This document shows, in pieces, positions 1-7,342 of a stretch of 31,974 bases of DNA. Origin of the DNA: CAZXFA01 sp964640085 (GTDB lineage: Bacteria; Actinomycetota; UBA4738; HRBIN12); NCBI GenBank assembly GCA_964640085.1, contig CAZXFA010000028.1, positions 1 through 31,974 of the forward strand, written 5' to 3'. The notes beneath the pieces are model-generated. The model was not told the DNA's origin, ran no database searches, and saw nothing but the letters and a program-made list of their open reading frames with translations. Position 1 is the stretch's first letter. Every line of letters begins with the position of its first letter. Made by a program: the position numbers and the translations under genes.

Positions 1-52
1 GAGCCTGATGGTGAAGGCTTCGCCCCCGGTCTGACGCGGAGATGCAGCATCG

Positions 53-90
53 GCGACGCGAGCGATACCAGGAAGGGTATCGGCGGTCGC
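53..90. terminator. Weaker hairpin next to the main terminator
   Basis: A 7-bp perfect stem (63-69 CGATACC with 76-82 GGTATCG, loop AGGAAG) sits inside a shorter outer pairing (GCGAC at 53-57 with GTCGC at 86-90). It lies beside the stronger hairpin at 103-144, beyond the 3' end of the minus-strand phosphatase-fold gene. It could act as a second terminator or serve a plus-strand gene ending at the left edge. There is no U tract, so the role is inferred. Confidence 0.35.
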
Positions 91-102
91 CTGGATGCTT
101 CG

Positions 103-144
103 CCGGCGGCGAGCGATGCCGGACGTGGCATCGCTCGCCGCCGG
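103..144 (-). terminator. Perfect 18-bp stem hairpin, likely terminator
   Basis: Bases 103-120 are perfectly complementary to 127-144 with a 6-nt loop (GGACGT). The stem is almost all G/C and lies 53 nt past the stop of the phosphatase-fold gene (197-1786, minus). No T-run follows on either strand. That is common for terminators in high-GC actinobacteria, and the symmetry would let it act in both directions. An mRNA 3'-end stabilising hairpin is the alternative. Confidence 0.6.
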
Positions 145-196
145 AAGGTCGAATGCGACCTCGGGAGCGAGATCGGTCGGCTCGTGGAGGTGCGTG

Positions 197-1786
197 CTAC
201 TCGAGGTACCCGAGGCCGCGGAGGTGCTCCTCCATCTCGTCGGCCTCGGTATCGCTGACGGTCTCGTCCTTGTCGAGCGGCCCGGTCATGCCCGGGATCG
301 TGACGACGGGCTCTTCCCCCTTGGTGACCTTCGCCTCCGATCCGACCACCTCGTGCAGAACGCGACCGGTGTGCTCGATCGAGGCGGGCGCGTCGAGCGC
401 GGCCAGGATCGTGGGAGCCATGTCGATCAGCAGCGGCGGCTGCTCGAACGGCTTCACGTTCGGGCCGACCGCGACGATCACGCCCTCGGGCCGGTGGTCG
501 CCCGAGATCCAGTCCGCGTCCTCGAGCGCGGATTTCGCGTGGGTTAGCGAGTAGCCCACCTCCGGCTCCATCAGGATGTCCGGCGCCGTGTCCGCGTACT
601 TGCCCTTGAAGATATCCTCGCGCTTGTAGATCGCCTTGACGGGCTTGCGGCTCGTCTTCGGGTCGATGAACGAGGCGAGCGCGTCCATCACCTGGTCGCG
701 CACCTGCTCGAAGTCAGCCTGGTCGACGATCCCGTCGGGCTCGCGCCCGGCGAGGTTCACAGAGACGCCCTCGCCGGTCGAGCGGATCGTCGTGTACGCC
801 TTCGACTTCGACCAGTTCACCGACTGCGGGAGCGAGACCTTCCCGTGCAGGCCGAGCAGGTCGTAGACCTTGCGCGCGACCTTACGCACCGGCCCCCACT
901 GCATCGGGCCGAAGACCACGTTCGACGCGCTGAACTCGAGGAACCCGAGCCGCTTCAGCAGGTGGTCCATGTGGATCGTGCGCGTCACCGACTGGAACCC
1001 GTGATCGGAGATGAACAGGATCAGGTCGTCCTCGCGCGTGCGCGAGACGAACGAGCCGATCGCGTCGTCGAGCTGCTTGTAGACGTCGCGCACCTTCGCG
1101 CCGAGCGCGGTCTTCGAGTTCCGCTCGTACTCCGGGTGGTCGGGCGAGACGTGGTTCGAGAGCGCGTGCTGGGTGCGGTCGACCGAGACCCACACGCTGG
1201 CCATCAGGTCCCAGTCGGTGTTGTCCATCATCCACTCGGTGGCGCGGATCCGCTTGCCCGTGATCTCGAGCGCCTCAGCCAGGTACGGCTCGGGCCGGTT
1301 CCGGTAGGTGGTCCAGGACATGCCGTTGATCACCCACGGCACGCCGGCCCTCTCGAGCTGCTCGGGCAGGTCGGCGGGGTGGGTGTAGGTGCGGCCCTTC
1401 GGCAGGACCCCGCCGGCGACGACCTTCCCCTCGATCTCGGGCGGCGGGAACATCAGCGGCACGTCGGCGTAGACCCCGACCTTGCCGGCCGCCGAGAGGT
1501 CCTCGACGAACGTGCGCTCGCGGATCGAGCGGTAGGTGACCGGGTACTGCTTGTGGGTCCCCGGGACGGTCTCGAGGATGTCGTAGACCCCGTGATCGGC
1601 AGGGTCGACCCCGGTCAGGAACGACGGCCACGCCGCCCACGAGTGGGTCGGCACGGTCGAGCGCAGGACCTCCCGCTGCCCCCGGTCGATCAGGGCCTGG
1701 AGGTTCGGCAGGTCACCCCGCTCGAGCAGGGGGTCCAGGATGCGCCAGTCGGCGCCATCCCATCCGATGAGCAGTACTCGCGGCAT
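197..1786 (-). CDS. Alkaline phosphatase family protein (phosphodiesterase / nucleotide pyrophosphatase type)
   Basis: A 529-aa protein of the alkaline phosphatase superfamily, type I phosphodiesterase/nucleotide pyrophosphatase branch. The N-terminus carries the metal-binding GWDGADW motif (Asp10). It is followed by TVPTHSWAAWPSFLTG at about residues 44-59, where a Thr/Ser serves as nucleophile in the family, and then PADHG. The second metal site is seen as ISDHGF at about residue 261 and GDHRPEG near residue 430. There is no signal peptide or membrane segment, so it should be cytoplasmic. In this branch members hydrolyse phosphate or sulfate mono- and diesters, and many remain uncharacterised; no substrate can be read here. 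The start is an ATG at 1784-1786 with a GGTGAGGA upstream. It is transcribed alone and followed by a strong hairpin. Confidence 0.88.
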   Translation of the reverse strand: MPRVLLIGWDGADWRILDPLLERGDLPNLQALIDRGQREVLRSTVPTHSWAAWPSFLTGVDPADHGVYDILETVPGTHKQYPVTYRSIRERTFVEDLSAAGKVGVYADVPLMFPPPEIEGKVVAGGVLPKGRTYTHPADLPEQLERAGVPWVINGMSWTTYRNRPEPYLAEALEITGKRIRATEWMMDNTDWDLMASVWVSVDRTQHALSNHVSPDHPEYERNSKTALGAKVRDVYKQLDDAIGSFVSRTREDDLILFISDHGFQSVTRTIHMDHLLKRLGFLEFSASNVVFGPMQWGPVRKVARKVYDLLGLHGKVSLPQSVNWSKSKAYTTIRSTGEGVSVNLAGREPDGIVDQADFEQVRDQVMDALASFIDPKTSRKPVKAIYKREDIFKGKYADTAPDILMEPEVGYSLTHAKSALEDADWISGDHRPEGVIVAVGPNVKPFEQPPLLIDMAPTILAALDAPASIEHTGRVLHEVVGSEAKVTKGEEPVVTIPGMTGPLDKDETVSDTEADEMEEHLRGLGYLE

Positions 1787-1850
1787 GGATATCGGTCCTC
1801 ACCAGGGGTTTCGGGTCCGGGGAAGTGTACCGAAGGCTCTGGGGTCAGCA

Positions 1851-2195
1851 TCAAGGGAATCCACACAATGGCGGCATACGAGGGTTCACGAGTGCGGCAG
1901 CTCGCACGGGGGTTGGCGAGCGAGAGAACACTTCGCGAGAGTAAGGGCGCCAGCCGATCTCAGCGTTCGTGAGTCCTTGCCCAATGGAGCGAAGGACCTC
2001 GAGCTCGCGCTCGCTGAGCAGCTCCGCGCGCTTCTGGAGCGCCACATCGGTGGGGTGCTGGGCGACGAAGCGCGCGATGATGCCGCGGGTCACCCTCGGC
2101 GCGAGGAGGGACTCGCCGGCCGCCACGACGCGGATCGCCTCGACGCCGTCGAGCTTGGGGATCCGCAGGTCCATCAGCACGACGTGCGGCCCGAT
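1851..2195 (-). pseudogene. Decayed LuxR/NarL response regulator with internal deletion
   Basis: Translation shows the receiver-domain core VVLMDLRIPKLDGVEA running directly into AIRVVAAGESLLAP, which normally lies at the end of a receiver about 50 residues later. Then comes the LuxR HTH start LSERELEVLRSIGQGLTNAEIG. The N-terminal receiver part, the middle of the receiver and the recognition helix are absent, and the frame degenerates after AEIG. The junction falls at VEAIR, a string expected at both places (DGVEA and LVEAIRV), as if short homology drove the deletion. It cannot be phosphorylated or bind DNA as a normal NarL-type regulator. No partner histidine kinase remains nearby. Both ends are approximate. 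Confidence 0.75.
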
Positions 2196-2227
2196 GTCAT
2201 AGTGAGGACGCCGAGCGGTGGGGGACG

Positions 2228-2893
2228 ATGGACCGCGACGATCCTGCCTACAAGGGCCAGGTTGGGTACACGCGCTTCCTCCTCGCGATCTACGACCCTT
2301 GGGTGATCGGGTTCATGGCCCGGGCGGTGTGGCGCTGCCCGATCCCGCCCGTCGTGGACCGGTATCGCCGACACCTGGGCCGCCGGCATCTCGACGTCGG
2401 GCCCGGCACGGGGTACTTCCTCGAGCACGCAGCGCCGCCTCCCGGGACCGAGATCACACTGCTGGACCCGAACAGGAACGTCCTGGCTCGCTCGCGTCGC
2501 CGGCTGGCGGCGATGAACCCGACGACGATCGAGGCCGACGTGATGAAGCCCCTGCCCGGCGACGGGCGTTTCGACTCCGCCGCGCTCAGCTTCGTGCTCC
2601 ACTGCCTGCGCTCGCCGATGTCGAACAAGGCCGTCGCGATCCGGAACGTGGCGGACGTGCTCGAGCCCGACGGCGTGCTGTTCGGAGGCACGGTCCTGGG
2701 GCTCTCGGAGCGGCACTCCCTGCCGGCTCGCGCCGTCCTCCGCGCCTTCAACCGGAAGGGCGACTTCGACAACCGCGAGGACACCGCGGACGGGCTCCGG
2801 TCAATCCTCGAGGAGTCGTTCACCTCGGTCGAGGTCGACGTGGTCGGCTCGACCGCGCACTTCACGGCGATCGGCCCGCGCGGGACCCGGTAG
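2228..2893 (+). CDS. Class I SAM-dependent methyltransferase
   Basis: A 221-aa protein with a Rossmann-type SAM-binding motif I, LDVGPGTGYF, at about residues 55-64. An acidic end of strand 2 (LLDPN) and a motif like FDSAALSFVLHCL follow, as in UbiE/COQ5-like small-molecule methyltransferases. The N-terminal region (YTRFLLAIYDPWVIGFMARAVW) is hydrophobic and resembles the cap of methyltransferases that act on lipophilic substrates. The substrate is unknown. The start is ATG 2228 after GGGGGAC. It begins about 30 bp from a LuxR remnant on the other strand and is followed after 106 bp by a membrane protein gene. Confidence 0.85.
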   Translation: MDRDDPAYKGQVGYTRFLLAIYDPWVIGFMARAVWRCPIPPVVDRYRRHLGRRHLDVGPGTGYFLEHAAPPPGTEITLLDPNRNVLARSRRRLAAMNPTTIEADVMKPLPGDGRFDSAALSFVLHCLRSPMSNKAVAIRNVADVLEPDGVLFGGTVLGLSERHSLPARAVLRAFNRKGDFDNREDTADGLRSILEESFTSVEVDVVGSTAHFTAIGPRGTR

Positions 2894-2999
2894 CCGACGC
2901 CCAGCGACCCGGGGGGCCACCGTCGAGAGCCATTCGCGGGTTGCGATCTTGGTCGCCGGATGGAACGATCCGAGCCTGCCATCGCGCGAGGGAGGGTCG

Positions 3000-3854
3000 A
3001 TGGATCGTGTCGCCACGACGCATGACATGCCGGAGGGCACGGTCGCGTCGACCGATCGTCCGCCCTTCCGCACGGTCCTCGGGCTGGCCCGGTACCTGAC
3101 CGTCTGTGGGATCGCGGGGATCGCCGCCGGCATCGTGGCGGGTGGGGCGGGGGCGCGCCTGTTCATGCGGATCGCCGGCGCCGCCGGGGGAGAGGGCGCG
3201 GGAGGCGCGACCACCGAGGCGGGGTTCACCGTGGGCGAGATCACCCTCGGTGGGACCCTGGGCCTGATCGTCTTCGTCGGGATCTTCGCGGGGATCGTCG
3301 GGGCCGCGCTCTACGTGGTGTTCCGGCCGTGGCTCTCCTGGGCGGGCCCGTGGCGGGGCGTCGCGTTCGGGATCGTCCTGTTCGCGGTCGGGAGCGCGAC
3401 GTCGGACGTCATGAACCCGGACAACTTCGACTTCGTGATCCTCGGCAACGAGGCCCTCATCGTCGCGATGATCGTGGCGCTCTTCGTCGGCTTCGGCGCC
3501 CTGATCGATCCCGTCGCCGGGTGGCTGGACGGACGGCTTCCCCAGGCTGGGCGCAACCCGATCTCCTTCGGCTGGTACGGCGTGTTCGCCATCCTCGGTC
3601 TGGTGCTCGGCACCGCCGCGTTGGCGACGTCGATCTTCACGGGGTCCGCGTGCGACTGCGACCCGCCGATCGTCGCCTCGATCTTCATCGCCGTCGCGGC
3701 CGCCGGAACCCTCGCGTGGGTCGCCTCGGCCTTCTCCGGTTCGGATCGGCTCCCCTCGATCGCACGGCTCCTGGGGTCCGTTGGGTTGGCCGGGGCCGCG
3801 GCGGCCGGGCTCGTGCGAGCGATCGGCGACGCCGTCCTCGTCCTCCGGGGCTGA
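3000..3854 (+). CDS. Multi-pass membrane protein of unknown function
   Basis: A 284-aa protein with about seven hydrophobic segments (roughly residues 32-55, 78-104, 114-133, 145-170, 188-212, 222-244, 252-276). The segments are rich in Gly and Ala. Between helices are ARLFMRIAG and a GEITLGGTLGL stretch, a pattern seen in hypothetical actinobacterial membrane proteins. No transport or catalytic motif is visible. A CDCDPP cluster lies in a loop near residue 216. The ATG at 3000 is preferred over the in-frame TTG at 2949 because GGGAGGG precedes it. It may be co-transcribed with the methyltransferase upstream. I do not assign a function. Confidence 0.8.
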   Translation: MDRVATTHDMPEGTVASTDRPPFRTVLGLARYLTVCGIAGIAAGIVAGGAGARLFMRIAGAAGGEGAGGATTEAGFTVGEITLGGTLGLIVFVGIFAGIVGAALYVVFRPWLSWAGPWRGVAFGIVLFAVGSATSDVMNPDNFDFVILGNEALIVAMIVALFVGFGALIDPVAGWLDGRLPQAGRNPISFGWYGVFAILGLVLGTAALATSIFTGSACDCDPPIVASIFIAVAAAGTLAWVASAFSGSDRLPSIARLLGSVGLAGAAAAGLVRAIGDAVLVLRG

Positions 3855-4020
3855 CGGTCGGCACGGCGCGCTCCCAGGCCACGCCGTCGCCCGGGGGCGA
3901 TCGCTCGGACATCTCCGAGGTCCTCCCGCCGTGGTCGACCGATGCGGCGTTCAGGGTCGAAGGACCCTGCTCTGCCCGGTGACCGGGCCCCAGGCTGTCG
4001 TCCTCGGGAGAGGAGGAGCC

Positions 4021-4494
4021 ATGGCGGGCAACAAGGCGCGCCTACCACCGCGGTGGTTCGTCGTGACCTTCTGGCACGTGCACCGGTGGTTCGTCCGGGC
4101 CACCGGGAGGCGCAAGGGGCTGTGGGCCCCGCGTCCCGGGAAGTGGGGCGCCCTGCGACTCACCACCGTCGGTCAACGCAGCGGGGAGCCCCGGAGCGTC
4201 ATCATCGGCTACTACGAGGACGGCCCCAACCTCGTCTCGATGGCGATGAACGGCTGGGGTGCGGCCGAGCCGGCCTGGTGGCTGAACCTGCAGGCCCACC
4301 CGGAGGCCGTCGTCGAGGTGGCCGGTGGGGGTCCACGCGAGATGGTCGGCAGGGCTGCGAGCGGCGAGGAGCGCGAACGGCTGTGGCAGCGTTGGCGCGA
4401 GATCGACAAGAACCTGGACGCATACGCCGCGCGACGCCCGCGGGAGACGGCGGTCGTCGTCCTCGAGCCGCCCCAGCGTTCGGGTGGGCGTTGA
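4021..4494 (+). CDS. F420-type nitroreductase family oxidoreductase (DUF385/Ddn-like)
   Basis: A 157-aa split-beta-barrel protein of the deazaflavin-dependent nitroreductase family. The core pattern is visible: GKWGALRLTTVGQRSGEPRS, then a strand, then NGWGAAEPAWWLNLQAHPEAVVEV, which matches the hallmark TxGRxSGxxR...NxGxxxxPxWxxNLxAxPxxxV. Family members use reduced F420 to reduce quinones or nitro compounds, often at the membrane. The length is typical. The start is ATG 4021 with a strong GGAGAGGAGGA upstream. Other in-frame starts further upstream lack homology. Its presence supports an F420-producing host such as an actinobacterium or chloroflexote. Confidence 0.88.
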   Translation: MAGNKARLPPRWFVVTFWHVHRWFVRATGRRKGLWAPRPGKWGALRLTTVGQRSGEPRSVIIGYYEDGPNLVSMAMNGWGAAEPAWWLNLQAHPEAVVEVAGGGPREMVGRAASGEERERLWQRWREIDKNLDAYAARRPRETAVVVLEPPQRSGGR

Positions 4495-4641
4495 CTCCGC
4501 AAGGACGCGGGCCTAGCGTCCGCCGATCCGAGCCGACGGAGATGGATGGTGAGACGCGGCTTGACGATCGCCGTCGCCACCGCCCCGGTTACGGCCGCCG
4601 CCTTCGTGTCGCTTCCCGGCGGGTTCGCCCCGTCCTACGGT

Positions 4642-5130
4642 CTACGCGGAGGTACGGGGTCCGGGCCCGAGCTTCGGCCAGGTCCACGCGTAGTAGGTCA
4701 CCCCTGCCAGCAGCGCGACCTCTAGGACGCTGCCGAAGACGTAGTAGTTCCACTCCCCGATCGCTCCGGCGGCGATCGTCACCCCGTAGATGCTGGCCAG
4801 CGCGATGTTGGCGACCCGGCTGATCCTCGGTGACAGGACGAGCGTGCCGAACAGCATCACGCTGGGGATCACGATGTAGATCGTGGTCGCCAGCAAGAAC
4901 GTCTGGTCCACCGCGAACCCACCGACCTCCCCGGCATCGATCTCCGCCCGGACATCGGCTCGATACAGGCTGAAGAGGTCGACGTAGGCGAAGACGAACA
5001 GCGTCGCCGTCCACAGCGCCGAGATCTTGCTCCTCACGCTCACGGGGGCGGGCTCGAGGCGGTCGCGCTCCACCCGCTCGGGCTCGACCCCGGTTCCGGC
5101 CCTCGTCGTCTCCTCGGTTCGGCCAGTCAC
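4642..5130 (-). CDS. DUF6326-family small membrane protein
   Basis: A 162-aa protein with a charged 35-residue N-terminus, then KISALWTATLFVFAYVDLFSLY and four predicted membrane helices. The third and fourth follow RISRVANIALASIYG and EWNYYVFGSVLEVALL. The order of motifs (KISALW..., FLLATTIYIVIPSVM, RVANI, YYAWTWP) fits DUF6326, whose role is unknown. The start is GTG 5130 with GAAGGAGGAGGGGGAGAA ahead of it. It is divergent from a TetR-family gene. The 88-bp space between them holds two copies of a 15-bp palindrome, so this membrane protein is the likely target of that repressor. Confidence 0.8.
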   Translation of the reverse strand: MTGRTEETTRAGTGVEPERVERDRLEPAPVSVRSKISALWTATLFVFAYVDLFSLYRADVRAEIDAGEVGGFAVDQTFLLATTIYIVIPSVMLFGTLVLSPRISRVANIALASIYGVTIAAGAIGEWNYYVFGSVLEVALLAGVTYYAWTWPKLGPGPRTSA

Positions 5131-5155
5131 TTCTCCCCCTCCTCCTTCGGTGCGG

Positions 5156-5190
5156 GATTACTTAGTAATCCTACTGATTACTTAGTAAAC
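5156..5190. promoter_or_regulatory. Duplicated TetR operator between divergent genes
   Basis: GATTACTTAGTAATC at 5156-5170 is a perfect 15-bp palindrome centred on a T. A near copy, GATTACTTAGTAAAC, occupies 5176-5190. The two start points are 20 bp apart, about two helical turns, so two dimers could sit on the same DNA face. The sites are AT-rich islands in GC-rich DNA. They lie between DUF6326 (minus) and the TetR gene (plus), the usual place for a TetR autoregulatory operator. Confidence 0.8.
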
Positions 5191-5218
5191 TCGTCAACCG
5201 GCCATGCGAGGAGATGAC

Positions 5219-5986
5219 GTGTCCCCCCGTCTGCCTCTGACCAAGCGGCGGGTCCTGCTGGCCGCCGTCGACCTGGCCGATCGAGCCGGCCTCGGCGCGC
5301 TCACGATGCGACGTCTGGGCGCCGAGCTCGGCGTCGAGGCGATGTCCCTCTACAAGCACGTGGCCAACAAGGAGGAGATCCTGGACGGGATCGTGGACCT
5401 CGTCATCAACCAGATCGAGATCCCGAGCGAGGGGGAAGGTTGGAAGGCGGCCATGCGGCGTCGGGCGATCTCGGCGCGGTCGGTGCTCGGGCGCCATTCG
5501 TGGGCGATCGGGCTGATGGAGTCACGAGGCACGCGGGGACCCGCCGCCCAGCGTTACCTGGACGCCATCCTCGGGAACCTGCGGACGGCAGGCTTCTCGA
5601 TCGAGAGCGCCGCCCACGCCTTCTGGCTGCTCGACAGCTACGTGTACGGACACGTCGTCCAGGAGACCAGCCTGTCCTCGAGCATGCCGGAGGAGACGAC
5701 GGGATCGGCGCAGTCAAACCCCCCTGAGACCGCGATGGACGAGTATCCGCATCTCCTCGAGCTGGCGGAACACGCCCCGAGCGTCGGATTCACCTTCGAT
5801 CGGGAGTTCGAGTTCGGCCTCGGCGTGATCCTCGACGCGCTCGGGAACATCGTGGGCGCTCCCGGGCAGGCCGATCGAGCGCCCGGATCCGGGGCAGCAG
5901 CGGTCGGCGAGATGTCTCCCCCGCCGGGGACGCAGACGCCAGCCGGACGAGACTCGCCTCGTCGTCGAGGGAGCCGGGGACGATGA
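5219..5986 (+). CDS. TetR/AcrR family transcriptional regulator
   Basis: A 255-aa regulator. Residues about 5-50 form the TetR HTH (RRVLLAAVDLADRAGLGALTMRRLGAELGV followed by MSLYKHVANKEEILDGIVD). The C-terminal ligand domain is of the TetR_C type, with FEFGLGVILDALG near residue 200. GTG 5219 is preferred over ATG 5204 because GAGGAG at 5208-5213 is correctly spaced only for the GTG. The final ~35 residues are Gly/Pro/Arg-rich, unlike the family, and overlie a LuxR remnant on the opposite strand, so this tail may be a read-through extension. It probably represses itself and the divergent membrane gene through the palindromes at 5156-5190. The ligand is unknown. Confidence 0.88.
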   Translation: MSPRLPLTKRRVLLAAVDLADRAGLGALTMRRLGAELGVEAMSLYKHVANKEEILDGIVDLVINQIEIPSEGEGWKAAMRRRAISARSVLGRHSWAIGLMESRGTRGPAAQRYLDAILGNLRTAGFSIESAAHAFWLLDSYVYGHVVQETSLSSSMPEETTGSAQSNPPETAMDEYPHLLELAEHAPSVGFTFDREFEFGLGVILDALGNIVGAPGQADRAPGSGAAAVGEMSPPPGTQTPAGRDSPRRRGSRGR

Positions 5987-6041
5987 GCCCGGCCTCGTAC
6001 CCGAACGCCACGGCCTGGGCGCGGTCGCGGGGGTCAGTCCC
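5940..6041 (-). pseudogene. C-terminal remnant of a LuxR response regulator
   Basis: Read on the minus strand this stretch gives RDRAQAVAFGYEAGLIVPGS, the characteristic end of NarL/LuxR response regulators (usual form RDRVQAVVLAYESGLVRPG), followed by about ten more residues. No receiver domain and no HTH precede it. It overlaps the last ~15 codons of the TetR gene on the other strand. It is a separate fragment from the remnant at 1851-2195, which lacks exactly this C-terminal part. Confidence 0.6.
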
Positions 6042-6135
6042 GGGACGGGTTCACCCATCCGTCGTTCGGATGATTCCGCGCCTCACGGGCGTCGGCCATA
6101 TAGTGGGCCGTCACGACCGACCACCCGGCGGGAAC

Positions 6136-7287
6136 ATGCAGCCAGCGGCCCAACCGACCTGCTTCCTGATCGCCGACATCTCCGGGTACACGGGCTACCT
6201 CGCCGGGGTCGAGCTGGAACACGCGGAGGACATCCTCACGGACCTCCTCGGGGTCATCGTCGCCGCGCTCCGGCCGAGCTTCCAGCTATCCAGGATCGAG
6301 GGCGATGCCGCGTTCATGTTCGCGACGCTCGAGGACATCGATGGATCGATGCTCCTCGACACGATCGAGGGCTGCTACTTCGGGTTCCGCCGGCGCCGCC
6401 GCGACATCCGTCAGGCCACGTCGTGCGGGTGCAGCGCCTGCCGGCAGATCCCGGATCTCGACCTCAAGTTCGTCGTCCACCACGGCCCCGCCGTGATCCA
6501 GACCGTCGCCGGGAGCCAGGAGCTCCTCGGGATGGGTGCCATCGTCGTCCACCGCCTCCTGAAGAACGAGGTCGTGGAGCGGCTCGGGATGAGTGCCTAC
6601 GCCCTCATCACGAAGGACTGCCTCGACGTCTCCGACATCGACCCGGCCGCCCTCGGCATGAGCGAGCACATCGAGACGTTCGAGAAGATCGGCGACGTGC
6701 GAGGTTGGGCGCACGACCTGGAGCGCCGTTGGCAGGAGGAAGAGGCGCGTGCCCGGGTCCGCGTCGGGCCCGAGGACGCCCTCCTCACCCTATCGGTGCA
6801 GACGAGCGTGCCCCCCCAGGTGGCGTGGGAGTTCCTCACCAGGCCCGGACAGCGGATGACGTGGCAGCCCTGGGTCACGGAGGTGACGATCGAGGGAGCC
6901 ACCGGGGGGCGGCGCGGGCTGGGTTCGGCGAACCACTGCATGCACGGCAAGGATGCGGTCGTCGAGCAGATCCTCGATTGGCGACCGTACGACTACGTCA
7001 CGGACCGGACGATCCTCGAGACTCCGGGCGGACCGGTGAAGGTGCTCCACACGATCGACCTGCAGCCGAACGCCGCCGGCACCACGATCCACTTCCGGTT
7101 CGGTGCCCCGGAGACCCGACGGGAGGCGGAAGCCATGGAGGCGATCGGGCCGGCGTACGGGGAGGCGCTCCGCGGAAGCCTCCCCGCCCTCACCGCGCAG
7201 CTCGAAGCGGCCCTGGCGGCCCATGACGCCGAGCGGGGTCCCGAGCCCGAGCTGCCTGTCCCCAGGCCGGACGGCCTCCTCTCCTGA
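6136..7287 (+). CDS. DUF2652 cyclase-like domain fused to SRPBCC domain
   Basis: A 383-aa protein with two parts. Residues 1-200 match DUF2652: CFLIADISGYTGYL, then IEGDAAFMFA, then the conserved CGCSACRQIPDLDLKFVVHHGP and VVHRLLKNEVV. The pattern copies a class III nucleotide cyclase core, with Asp in ADISGYT and Asp in EGDAAF at the two metal positions. Residues about 220-365 are an SRPBCC/polyketide cyclase-type lipid-binding fold (LSVQTSVPPQVAWEFLTRPGQRMTWQPWV). Start ATG 6136 follows GGCGGGAAC; an upstream in-frame start lacks homology. It is probably cytoplasmic. Whether it makes a cyclic nucleotide is untested. A ligand sensed by the SRPBCC part could control the first domain. Confidence 0.8.
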   Translation: MQPAAQPTCFLIADISGYTGYLAGVELEHAEDILTDLLGVIVAALRPSFQLSRIEGDAAFMFATLEDIDGSMLLDTIEGCYFGFRRRRRDIRQATSCGCSACRQIPDLDLKFVVHHGPAVIQTVAGSQELLGMGAIVVHRLLKNEVVERLGMSAYALITKDCLDVSDIDPAALGMSEHIETFEKIGDVRGWAHDLERRWQEEEARARVRVGPEDALLTLSVQTSVPPQVAWEFLTRPGQRMTWQPWVTEVTIEGATGGRRGLGSANHCMHGKDAVVEQILDWRPYDYVTDRTILETPGGPVKVLHTIDLQPNAAGTTIHFRFGAPETRREAEAMEAIGPAYGEALRGSLPALTAQLEAALAAHDAERGPEPELPVPRPDGLLS

Positions 7288-7342
7288 CCCAGGGCCTGGT
7301 CTCCGCCGGCCGACGGGCGGGCCCGCTGTGAGAACGACGGAA

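Noticed and set aside
1..34. Possible 3' end of a plus-strand gene (a frame ending in TGA at 32-34)
   Set aside because: Only ten codons are visible, too few to judge coding character.
4546..4725. A 59-codon plus-strand frame starting with a signal-peptide-like stretch (LTIAVATAPVTAAAFV)
   Set aside because: It overlaps the 3' end of the DUF6326 gene, has a weak ribosome-binding site and no similarity beyond the hydrophobic part.
6099..6104. TATAGT as a -10 box for the DUF2652 gene
   Set aside because: It stands out in GC-rich DNA, but no -35 is found at the right distance.
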